A stretch of 8,588 nucleotides of DNA from Veillonellaceae bacterium (lineage in GTDB: Bacteria > Bacillota > Negativicutes > Veillonellales > Veillonellaceae): contig CAAFQR010000013.1 of the NCBI GenBank assembly GCA_900765165.1, positions 1 through 8,588 on the forward strand. The letters are read 5' to 3'. The notes beneath the pieces were generated by a model that saw only the letters and a list, made by a program, of their open reading frames with translations, was not told the origin of the DNA and did not search any database. This document shows, one piece after another, positions 1 to 5,962 of the stretch. Numbering within the stretch: position 1 is the stretch's first letter; each line of letters begins with the position of its first letter. Position numbers and translations under genes: made by a program.

Positions 1-213
1 AGCCGGGCTGTGACGGTATACATGTATCTGCGCAGCCGTGCGGACAGGGAGGGGAAATGCTTCCCCTCCGTCCGCACGATCAGCAGGGACACAAAGCTGT
101 CCATGAGCACGGTACGCCGGGCGCTGGATGATCTGGTCAATGCCGGATACATACAAAAGCAGCCCCGTTGGAGAGCCAACGGGGCTAAAAGCAGTAATAT
201 TTACATTTTGTAA
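1..213 (+). CDS. Winged-helix HTH protein (HTH_36-like), 3' end only
   Basis: The reading frame is open from the first base (it begins Ser-Arg-Ala-Val) and ends at TAA 211-213, so the gene almost certainly starts before the window; the GTG at 10 is an internal codon and not a convincing start. The visible 70 residues form a winged helix-turn-helix: a helix ending in LRSRADREGK, the CFPSVRTISRDTKLS segment with the recognition helix STVRRALDDLV, then a wing around AGYIQKQPRW and a closing KSSNIYIL. This matches the HTH_36 pattern (established knowledge) of DNA-binding proteins that accompany relaxase or replication genes on conjugative and mobilisable elements of gut Firmicutes. The gene is clearly richer in G+C than the DNA after base 214. 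It is probably a regulator or replication-associated binder at the edge of an integrated element; the specific target is unknown. Confidence 0.75.
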   Translation, partial: SRAVTVYMYLRSRADREGKCFPSVRTISRDTKLSMSTVRRALDDLVNAGYIQKQPRWRANGAKSSNIYIL

Positions 214-327
214 AATGGGGTGATTTGGGAGTGATATATCAGACAATCATGTGAACCGATCCAATGCAGTATAGAGTGCGTTGGAAAGTGACGTTGGTTA
301 TGAATTTCATAGAATATACTCAAAATG

Positions 328-882
328 TCAAAGGATACTAAGAGATATTTGAGATGGAGTATTTACTGTAAGATTCCCAGAACCCTTGTGTCCGAACAAG
401 ACAAGATAACTTGTTCCAGACTGTAGCGTGATGCTGACGTTTTCGGAATTCATAGGAAGATGAAAAATAGAGTTATCTGGAGAAATAATAGCGAGATTCA
501 GATTTGAACTATCATTAAGCAGCGTAACTGAATATTCGTTTTCGCTTTCTGAAAATAATTTCGCAATATGTAATATGCCGGAAAATTCGCTGACTTCAAG
601 CGTAATAGATGAATCATCTACAGATATTTTTTTCTTGATTGCTGAATATATATGAGGATACTCAAGGAGCATATCATCGCTTATAGGAACTCCATCTTTT
701 ATATTTTGTAAAATAGAAAATTGCGAAAAATCAATGTTTTCTGATGATGACACTGAACTTTTGTCGTGGGGAGTTTCGATTGGAGAGTGAGTGTTATTGG
801 AAAATGATGAGTGTAGTGGTAATGAACATGAAGCACTAAATAGGCAAATCAAAATAGACAATAGGATAGCAATCTTTTTCAT
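328..882 (-). CDS. Secreted Ser-rich protein, possible lipoprotein, coupled to the ABC exporter
   Basis: A 184-residue protein if it starts at ATG 882-880. This start is chosen over the upstream ATG at 906 because AGGAGGTT lies at 900-893 and because the protein then opens with a normal signal peptide: Lys2-Lys3, then a hydrophobic stretch to about residue 16. Cys19 follows Ser-Ala-Ser, a weak lipobox (position -3 is Ser instead of Leu), so lipid attachment is possible but not certain. Residues 20-50 are rich in Ser, Asn and Pro, like a linker. The rest is a roughly 130-residue domain of alternating hydrophobic segments without a family I recognise. The start overlaps the ABC exporter's stop by ATGA, which implies translational coupling. 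By position it is a candidate immunity or export-accessory protein for the RiPP operon; this is inference. No clear terminator follows it. Confidence 0.8.
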   Translation of the reverse strand: MKKIAILLSILICLFSASCSLPLHSSFSNNTHSPIETPHDKSSVSSSENIDFSQFSILQNIKDGVPISDDMLLEYPHIYSAIKKKISVDDSSITLEVSEFSGILHIAKLFSESENEYSVTLLNDSSNLNLAIISPDNSIFHLPMNSENVSITLQSGTSYLVLFGHKGSGNLTVNTPSQISLSIL

Positions 883-2504
883 TCTGCAATTGAACCTCCT
901 TGACAATCAATTAGATAGTCGCAACAAGACAATATTTCTTGATCGTGACTTACTATTATATATATTTTGGATTTTTTTGTAGCATTTATATAGTATACTA
1001 ACTGCTTTTTTGATTGAGAATCTAGAGCAGAAGATGGTTCGTCTAAAATAATTAAACTGGCGTTTTTGGAAAAAGATCTCAGAAGAGCAATTTTTTGTTT
1101 TTCTCCACCAGATAAACTGGATGAAACATCTGTAGTAGATATAGATGAAAGATGATCTAGGTTAAAATCGGAAAACAGATTGGATACATATGTATCTTTA
1201 TTATAGTTTGACCATAAATAAATGTTTTCAAGTAAGGAACCGGGGAGAAGAATGGGTTCTTGCTCAGTTGTAGCAATCGAATTTCTGCGCAAAAACTCAA
1301 AATCAATATCGTTATAATAAAAGCCATTAATTTTCAATACATTAGGGGGGAGTTCTTTATTATATAATCCAAGAATTGTATTAAGAATTGTTGTCTTGCC
1401 AACACCATTAGGACCTGTGATTCCATATGCATTACCCATTTTTAGTGTGAGCTCAGGAATATGAATTTCGGTATGAGAATTTGGATATTGAAAAACAAAT
1501 TTTGAAATATGTATTTTTTGAATTTGATTGATTTTTTTTGTGCCGTTGCATTCAGGCGCTTGTTTTAGAATTTCAAAAATACGTGTATATGAAACCATCG
1601 TTTCTTGATATGATTTTCCAAAATTGAAAAAGTAACGACTTATGGACATACAAAAACTAAAGTAGCTAAGGAAAATAGTCAATTGACCAACTGTGAACTC
1701 ATTGGAGAAAATAAGGATAGCGCCCATAATATATACGATACTTTGGGCTAGAAGAGAAACGAATGTATCAATTCCTGAAAATACATATTGGAATTTTTGG
1801 TTGTGTAAAGTTACTTCAGATAGCTCTTTATATGGCTGGTCCAATCGTTCTAAAAAAGATGAAGTAATTCCGGAAGTTTTGATGAATTTGATGAATTGCA
1901 GTTGATCAAAAAGATTACTGAAATATTTTGCCTGACATTCTCGAAGAGAAAAATTAATTGAATATAATTTCCTACGGAGCAGTAGATAAAGAATCGAATA
2001 AAATATTATAATTCCTAAAAGAACGAAAGCTATATAAGCGTTTAACATGAAACAAAGAATTATTAAGGTGGGTAAGAGAACAATGTTACTGATTGTGGTT
2101 GAGAAAACTTCGAGACAATAAAGAAGAAGAGTGTTGACATCACCGTTAATTTGCTGATTAAGATAAGTTAAATCTTTGTCATAGGTGTAAAATATTGGAA
2201 GGCTTTGAATATGACGAATAACGTCAGTATTGAATAAAAAGCTGGTCTTGAGTTGAATTTTCACATTAATCCGATTAATAATATAATTAATCAAAAGTGA
2301 AAAAAAGGATAGTAAAAAAAGTATAATACAATATGTCAATATAAATAAGATGCTTTCAGACTTAATCAATTCATCTATGAATGTCCCTGTATAAAAGGGA
2401 AGAAGAATACTTACAAATGAGCTTAGAATCGAAAGAATTGCATATATTGAAATGAGAAATTTACAAGTGGAAAGATATTTTTTGCACATTTTATATATTG
2501 ACAT
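879..2504 (-). CDS. ABC exporter, fused membrane and ATPase domains, no C39 peptidase
   Basis: A 541-residue half-transporter, the usual size of a bacterial TMD-NBD exporter. The membrane domain spans about residues 10-290 with hydrophobic segments near 15-37, 52-76, 135-175 and 245-285. The ATPase domain shows Walker A GPNGVGKT (364-371), Q-loop Gln415, signature LSGGEKQ (464-470), Walker B LIILDE (484-489) and H-loop His520, so all catalytic elements are present. There is no N-terminal Cys protease domain, unlike PCAT-type bacteriocin exporters, so it should export cargo without cutting a double-glycine leader itself. It probably works as a homodimer in the cytoplasmic membrane. It starts at ATG 2504 with GGAG about ten bases upstream, just after the stem-loop at 2524-2565, and its stop overlaps the next gene by four bases. 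The likely cargo is the modified Cys-rich peptides encoded upstream; a self-protection role is also possible. Confidence 0.93.
   Translation of the reverse strand: MSIYKMCKKYLSTCKFLISIYAILSILSSFVSILLPFYTGTFIDELIKSESILFILTYCIILFLLSFFSLLINYIINRINVKIQLKTSFLFNTDVIRHIQSLPIFYTYDKDLTYLNQQINGDVNTLLLYCLEVFSTTISNIVLLPTLIILCFMLNAYIAFVLLGIIIFYSILYLLLRRKLYSINFSLRECQAKYFSNLFDQLQFIKFIKTSGITSSFLERLDQPYKELSEVTLHNQKFQYVFSGIDTFVSLLAQSIVYIMGAILIFSNEFTVGQLTIFLSYFSFCMSISRYFFNFGKSYQETMVSYTRIFEILKQAPECNGTKKINQIQKIHISKFVFQYPNSHTEIHIPELTLKMGNAYGITGPNGVGKTTILNTILGLYNKELPPNVLKINGFYYNDIDFEFLRRNSIATTEQEPILLPGSLLENIYLWSNYNKDTYVSNLFSDFNLDHLSSISTTDVSSSLSGGEKQKIALLRSFSKNASLIILDEPSSALDSQSKKQLVYYINATKKSKIYIIVSHDQEILSCCDYLIDCQGGSIAE
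893..900 (-). promoter_or_regulatory. Shine-Dalgarno site deciding the start at 882
   Basis: On the minus strand the sequence AGGAGGTT sits ten bases before ATG 882. It lies inside the last codons of the ABC exporter. It supports the shorter start of the secreted protein and coupling through the ATGA overlap. Confidence 0.75.
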
Positions 2505-2523
2505 AATATTAAAACTCCAATGG

Positions 2524-2565
2524 TATCAAACCAAGGCCATTACATTAAATGGCCTTGGTTTGATA
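2524..2565 (-). promoter_or_regulatory. Perfect 18-bp stem-loop between peptide genes and exporter
   Basis: Bases 2524-2541 and 2548-2565 are perfect reverse complements (18 bp, GGCC-containing core) around a 6-base loop. The hairpin lies 55 bases after the stop of the last precursor gene and about 20 bases before the exporter start. The minus-strand sequence after it has no strong T-tract, so it is not a textbook terminator. It more likely protects the 3' end of the peptide mRNA or attenuates read-through, giving more precursor than exporter. It could also weaken translation of the exporter because the stem ends close to its ribosome binding site. The structure is seen directly; the function is inferred. 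Confidence 0.7.
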
Positions 2566-2620
2566 GCTCTATTAGGTTGGACTTGAAAACTTACAAGGTA
2601 TCAATAGCACGCAATGACAG

Positions 2621-2824
2621 CTAGATGGGACTAAAGATATTGATTGGTGAACGGCCTCCGAGCCCACAAGAACCTTCAACACCACATAAACGAACGCAGC
2701 GTGCGGCACAAAAATCTACACATTCAAGGGCACAGTCTTTTTCGCAGTAAAGCGTACATTGCTCTCCGCACTTAGGAAAACATAAAGGCGTAATTGAATT
2801 CTCAGGTAGAATAAGATAATTCAT
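2621..2824 (-). CDS. Cys-rich RiPP precursor peptide with a nine-Cys CX3C ladder
   Basis: A 67-residue peptide with ten cysteines at 15, 19, 23, 27, 31, 35, 39, 43, 47 and 53. The first nine are spaced by exactly three residues; the last follows after five. The N-terminus is a short leader-like stretch beginning MNYLILPEN. After Cys53 comes GLGGR and a nine-residue tail SPINIFSPI. The C35-VDF-C39 block is the shared core motif of the three peptides. The start has AAAGGAG eight bases upstream. A real gene is supported by its place between the maturase and the exporter, its paralogues at 2915-3130 and 3264-3473, and the improbable Cys periodicity. It is the likely substrate of the radical SAM enzyme, giving thioether (sacti- or ranthipeptide-like) or other Cys cross-links. 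The exact family is not identified; it may relate to clostridial Cys-rich peptides of the CcpM-maturase type. Activity is unknown. Confidence 0.88.
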   Translation of the reverse strand: MNYLILPENSITPLCFPKCGEQCTLYCEKDCALECVDFCAARCVRLCGVEGSCGLGGRSPINIFSPI

Positions 2825-2914
2825 AACGGTAACTCCTTTCAGATAGCGCCAACCTAAAAGATATTTAAAATGTCTTGAAAGCCTTTAATGTTTTAATTTG
2901 ACGGAATGAAAAAG

Positions 2915-3130
2915 TTAAAATGAATTAGCTTTAAATGGAACAGTACGCCCACCAAGATGACATCCGGTATATGTACCACAAAAATTATTACAGAGAGATA
3001 CACACTGTTTTGTACAATCACTACCGCAGTAATCAAAACAAGCATTCCCACACAATATGCTTCCACTTCCATAACACGTACATCCTAATAGTGATTGTGG
3101 AGACTGTAAAGAAGAAAGTAAATAGAACAT
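2915..3130 (-). CDS. Cys-rich RiPP precursor peptide, second copy
   Basis: A 71-residue peptide with cysteines at 17, 19, 27, 31, 35, 39, 43, 47, 51 and 57. Cys27-51 form a seven-Cys CX3C ladder and the last Cys follows after five residues, as in the peptide at 2621-2824. It starts MFYLL, has a Ser/Gln-rich run SSLQSPQS before the first Cys, carries the core C31-FDY-C35, and ends CHLGGR plus a nine-residue tail. GAGGGTGAT precedes the ATG. The 133 bases between it and the upstream precursor gene contain no further peptide. It has the same role as its paralogues: a probable substrate of the SPASM maturase. Divergence outside the Cys frame and GGR suggests an old duplication and different targets or a multi-component product; this is inference. 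Confidence 0.87.
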   Translation of the reverse strand: MFYLLSSLQSPQSLLGCTCYGSGSILCGNACFDYCGSDCTKQCVSLCNNFCGTYTGCHLGGRTVPFKANSF

Positions 3131-3263
3131 TGTATCACCCTCATATAGTCAAGTGTTTTTTCTATCAAAAATAAAGGCTTTTTAGATCTATACCAGATAC
3201 TAAATGCATAATCATAAAATTAGTTACCCATTTAATGCTGTGGAGTGGGAGAAATCCCTTCAT

Positions 3264-3473
3264 CTATAAAAAAATATGATATGTATCAGGATGGACTCTT
3301 CCACCAGATCCACAAGCAAGAAAATAGCATTGAGTTTTGCATGAGCAATATTCGATACATACCGAGGGACAATAAATAGCACCGCCGTCACACATACATG
3401 AATATCCTCCGCCAGAGAGCGGACATGTGGTATTAGTTTTGATAACGTTCGAAAGAAGTAGTAGGTAGTTCAT
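3264..3473 (-). CDS. Cys-rich RiPP precursor peptide, divergent copy coupled to the maturase
   Basis: A 69-residue peptide with nine cysteines at 17, 26, 28, 35, 39, 43, 45, 49 and 54. It keeps the MNYLL start, the C35-PSV-C39-IEY-C43 core and the CGSGGR end, but the ladder is broken by two CxC pairs (26/28 and 43/45), a CX4C step (49 to 54) and a Gly-rich GGGYS segment. Its ATG overlaps the radical SAM stop as ATGA (3473-3470), with GATGAGGA upstream inside the maturase gene, so it is translated with the enzyme. Of the three precursors it is the closest to the maturase gene and the most altered. It may yield a product with different cross-link topology, or act as a partner peptide. A tail of ten residues follows GGR. 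Confidence 0.87.
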   Translation of the reverse strand: MNYLLLLSNVIKTNTTCPLSGGGYSCMCDGGAIYCPSVCIEYCSCKTQCYFLACGSGGRVHPDTYHIFL

Positions 3474-4789
3474 ATTAATTCCTCATCTGAATTTTTTTGA
3501 CGTTCATTAAGAAGTTGTTGTGCCGCAAACTTGATGTTATGTTCTAGAATAGAACGATATACATAACAATTATCAGGACTTTGTTTCTGCCGAAAATATG
3601 GACATCCGCCCATGCAAATTGGAAGAAATTTGCATTTGCGACATTTAGAATCTTGGGTGGGATCAAAAAGAAGATATTGATACATAATATCTCTATAAGC
3701 CTTAATCGAAGAATCAGTGAGGCTACCGACAACACGATTAGGGTGACCAATATCATTCCAGCATTTGTATAATGCACCAGTTGGCCCTACAACAAAAGAG
3801 TTAAGACAATCGGCACCGCAAAAATTGTTACGGGGTATTGGATAACGAGAACTCCAGTTGCTTTTCGTCACATCAGACGAGATGAACTCAAAATCATTTT
3901 TTGCAAACTCTTGCGCCGAAAGGCACAAGTGATCCGAACTGCCATTCTCATTAGTAACCTTTCCAAGATAAGGTGTTACTTTATCTCCGATTCCTTTATC
4001 CTTCAGTATTTGTGCGATTTCAGCACCAGCATCGAGATTAGTACGGTCAATATTAACTCTTAAAGAAACTTTGGGAAGAATATCGTAGCATGTAATAATA
4101 TTTTGTAATATAGTATTAAATGTAGGAGAACCATCGGCGAGATATCGTCTGGAATCGTGAACGCTAGGATTGCCATCAAGTGTGATTTGATAAAACTGAA
4201 CCTTGAACTTATTTAGCAAAGACACAGTTTCGCGTGTTAGGAGGTAGCCATTGGTGATAATACCGGCACTGTAATCGAGCCCATTATCAATACAGTATTC
4301 AATAAGATTTGCTGAAATATATTCAATTACATCCAGTGCAAGCGTTGGTTCACCACCATACCATGTGACACCTAACGATTTCGAAGTCCCTATTTTTTGC
4401 TTGATGAATTGTATAACGGCGTCTTGCACATCTTGCGTCATAGAGCAGTCAGTTAATACATCTTTTTCATAGCAATATGGGCAGCGAAAATTACAATTTG
4501 AAGTAGGAGCAATAGTAATGCCGAATCCATTAGAAGAAAATCGACCGGAAAATAGGCGTAATTTTAATTCTTGTAATTCATCTACGCTATCCGCGTGAAT
4601 AAAACTTCCACGTTGTAAATCAGATATGAGGTCTGGATCACTATTATCTATACCATGTAGTTGCCAGTACTTAACAGTTTCCCATTTTTCGGATTCTATC
4701 AAGGCTAGAGCACCCGAAAATGCGTTATAAAGAAGAATTTGTTTTGTCGCTTCATGAGGAAAGTTGAACATGTATTTTGTAAACTTCAT
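3470..4789 (-). CDS. Radical SAM/SPASM peptide maturase
   Basis: A 439-residue enzyme expected to cross-link the three Cys-rich peptides encoded immediately downstream. Residues 1-90 form an N-terminal domain (LLYNAFSGAL near 19-28, then LISDLQRGSFI), typical of peptide-modifying radical SAM proteins. The [4Fe-4S]-SAM motif is C99-NFR-C103-PY-C106, followed by WYGGEP (143-148) for SAM binding. The C-terminal SPASM region has cysteines at 324, 328, 343, 383, 386, 392, 396 and 408 (CRKCKFLPICMGGC), enough for two auxiliary clusters. Known relatives form thioether or carbon-carbon bonds on precursor peptides; which bond is made here cannot be read from sequence. It may fall near the clostridial CcpM-type maturases, but I am not certain. 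The start at 4789 has GAGGAG eight bases upstream. It is the first gene of the operon and shares an ATGA overlap with the first precursor gene. Confidence 0.93.
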   Translation of the reverse strand: MKFTKYMFNFPHEATKQILLYNAFSGALALIESEKWETVKYWQLHGIDNSDPDLISDLQRGSFIHADSVDELQELKLRLFSGRFSSNGFGITIAPTSNCNFRCPYCYEKDVLTDCSMTQDVQDAVIQFIKQKIGTSKSLGVTWYGGEPTLALDVIEYISANLIEYCIDNGLDYSAGIITNGYLLTRETVSLLNKFKVQFYQITLDGNPSVHDSRRYLADGSPTFNTILQNIITCYDILPKVSLRVNIDRTNLDAGAEIAQILKDKGIGDKVTPYLGKVTNENGSSDHLCLSAQEFAKNDFEFISSDVTKSNWSSRYPIPRNNFCGADCLNSFVVGPTGALYKCWNDIGHPNRVVGSLTDSSIKAYRDIMYQYLLFDPTQDSKCRKCKFLPICMGGCPYFRQKQSPDNCYVYRSILEHNIKFAAQQLLNERQKNSDEELI

Positions 4790-5003
4790 AAATCTATCAC
4801 TCCTCGATTGTTACAAAATAGTATTGATGAATAGAACGCAAAAGTAAATTTGAAATGATGAGTTCTAGCAAATAGTATGTCTTACATATAGTGCCTCCCC
4901 CGTTGTAAATCAGCTGGCTTTCAAGTTATCTCTTAAACGTCCTAAAGAAATACTTTATATAAGATTAGTTAACTATGGTTTTCCGTTAGATTTAAAAGAA
5001 ATG

Positions 5004-5012
5004 ATTATAGCA
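5004..5012 (-). promoter_or_regulatory. Candidate extended -10 promoter for the RiPP operon
   Basis: The minus strand reads TGCTATAAT, a consensus -10 with the extended TGn element. The -35 region at the usual distance is poor (AT-rich, about CCATTT), as is common for extended -10 promoters. Transcription would begin near 4997 and leave roughly a 200-base leader before the maturase start. No clear operator palindrome is seen. Confidence 0.45.
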
Positions 5013-5102
5013 AAAAGCGTTTTATAAAATGGTATTTATTTTGGTAAATCCATGATAACATAGATGTGAAGAGAGAGGTTTTGTTATGTAGAAAAGGTGT
5101 TT

Positions 5103-5107
5103 TTTTA
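5103..5107. repeat. Possible target-site duplication, left copy
   Basis: TTTTA directly precedes the TGTAGAT terminus at 5108 and is matched by TTTTA at 5927-5931 just outside the opposite terminus. The length fits IS21-family insertions, but the sequence is low in complexity (the end of a T-run), so chance is possible. Confidence 0.4.
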
Positions 5108-5317
5108 TGTAGATATAGTACATAGATCAGAATTCAAGTCCCATATGTGTTGCCGAATCTTTTGAGCAACCTTGTCGCAGAAAAGCCACACTTGTATGAA
5201 AGAACAGTGTTAGGTGGCACCTTGTCAGGAAATTAGAGACGCCCAACCATACTAAAATAGAACTTTTGTGTATTGTATTTAAAGCTCTGATTGGTAAACT
5301 GACCAGCAGAGCCCAGA

Positions 5318-5873
5318 TTAATCTTCCCAAGGTATGAAAAGCGTACCACCGGCAAAGTCCATCTGTATCACATCCCTAGGGTTGTGCTGGATACGAATAG
5401 ATTGCCTTTGCAATGCACTATCAACACACTGGTATCGTTTGCTAAACTGGATATTTTGCAAGCCGTGTGGCGCATCGTCGTGCAATATCCCTCCTACAGT
5501 AGAGTTTAGGGCCATGCTCGGTAAGAACAGTTTGCGATGGAGCTGTGAATAGTCGGGTTCGCTGTATTATCTGGTCACTTTGTATTTGTCTGTAAAGAAA
5601 AGCTACTCCAGATTAGCATTAGTGATGTTGTCGGTACGCCGTGCTCCTTTGCTGTCTACATTGTATCCTGCACGTTGCATGTCTAGAAGTGATCAATGGT
5701 TTGCTAGAGTTGCTTGTCCGATATCCGTTTCCGATGCGGCCATTTCAGACCGCAGTTCGCCGCCCGCTGCAGGGGGGAATCACGGAGTTCCGGGCACACA
5801 GACGGCTTGCAGTAATCTCGATATTGTTGATTCTCAGGCTATGAAGCCTGAGAATCTTGCGGTAATTGGTCAT
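5318..5873 (-). pseudogene. istA: istA transposase remnant (IS21 family)
   Basis: The original start is visible: ATG 5873 with CGAGGAGGT (5889-5881) seven bases upstream, opening MTNYRKILRLHSL, the istA N-terminal HTH region. At the C6 run (plus-strand G6, 5772-5777) the frame shifts; in the next frame LQRAANCGLKWPHRK continues the family pattern to a TAG near 5704. About 100 bases of unmatched sequence follow. Then LFFTDKYKV, an in-frame stop, EPDYSQLHRKL, and further down IQHNPRDVIQMDFAGGTLF, which corresponds to the family segment with the first catalytic Asp (Pro-Gly-Glu ... DFAG/DWAG). A stop at 5318 ends it. With two or more frameshifts, several stops and no C-terminal half, it is dead. 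Assignment rests on remembered family patterns, not on a search. Confidence 0.7.
5829..5856. repeat. Perfect 12-bp inverted repeat inside the istA start
   Basis: GATTCTCAGGCT and AGCCTGAGAATC are perfect reverse complements around a 4-base loop (5841-5844). In istA mRNA this hairpin would begin five codons after the ATG and makes the encoded peptide nearly palindromic (ILRLHSLRI). It may limit transposase translation or be a scar of decay; function is unproven. Confidence 0.6.
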
Positions 5874-5926
5874 ATAGGTGACCTCCTCGTAGATATTGAC
5901 ACCACAAAATGTGATGTGCATCTACA

Positions 5927-5931
5927 TTTTA
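5927..5931. repeat. Possible target-site duplication, right copy
   Basis: TTTTA follows the ACA terminus at 5926 and matches 5103-5107. It is directly followed by an 8-bp inverted repeat, ACCGCTGT (5931-5938) and ACAGCGGT (5947-5954), which may have been the insertion target. Confidence 0.4.
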
Positions 5932-5962
5932 CCGCTGTGCTCAATGACAGCGGTGAGCCTGC

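Larger units (their letters stand above)
4790..5107. other. Leader region of the RiPP operon, no gene seen
   Basis: AT-rich, with no convincing ORF on either strand. On the minus strand it holds the candidate promoter at 5012-5004 and a possible 5' untranslated region of about 200 bases before the maturase. Within that leader, GGGGGAGG (around 4896-4902) is followed by ATG-TAA, a start with an immediate stop, and then a frame open to a TGA that overlaps the maturase ATG. Near 5084-5092 and 5105-5113 the plus strand repeats TTATGTAGA with a 21-base period, next to the IS21-like terminus. Confidence 0.45.
5108..5926 (-). mobile_element. Degenerate, internally deleted IS21-family element
   Basis: The stretch is bounded by TGTAGATATAG (plus strand, 5108) and its inverted counterpart CATCTACA (ending 5926, i.e. 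TGTAGATGCAC on the minus strand); seven terminal bases match exactly. TTTTA flanks both ends. Inside, on the minus strand, are broken istA segments. At about 820 bp it is well short of the roughly 2-2.5 kb of complete IS21 elements, and no istB is recognisable, so the 3' part of istA and all of istB are missing. The last 200 bases (5108-5317) have no recognisable coding match. It cannot move by itself; ends may still be recognised by a related transposase. Confidence 0.55.

Noticed and set aside
261..284. Hairpin CCAATGCA / TGCGTTGG after the HTH gene
   Set aside because: The stem is only 8 bp with one G-U pair on the plus strand, has a mismatch on the minus strand, and lacks a T-tract, so it is not a convincing terminator for either neighbour.
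2524..2565. The 18-bp stem-loop as a plain intrinsic terminator of the peptide operon
   Set aside because: The minus strand after the stem has no continuous T-tract and the exporter gene, with no other promoter seen, starts within about 20 bases. Attenuation or mRNA protection fits better.
2600..3480. A CRISPR-like repeat array in the region of three similar small genes
   Set aside because: There are no identical direct repeats at regular spacing. The similarity is at protein level and comes from paralogous peptides.
5127..5330. A 67-codon minus-strand open frame inside the IS21 remnant
   Set aside because: It has no ribosome site, its start lies in the istA tail in another frame, and I see no match to istA or istB. 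It is most likely chance or decayed sequence.
5931..5954. ACCGCTGT / ACAGCGGT inverted repeat as a terminator
   Set aside because: The stem is only 8 bp with an 8-base loop and no T-run follows on either strand. It is kept only as a possible insertion target.
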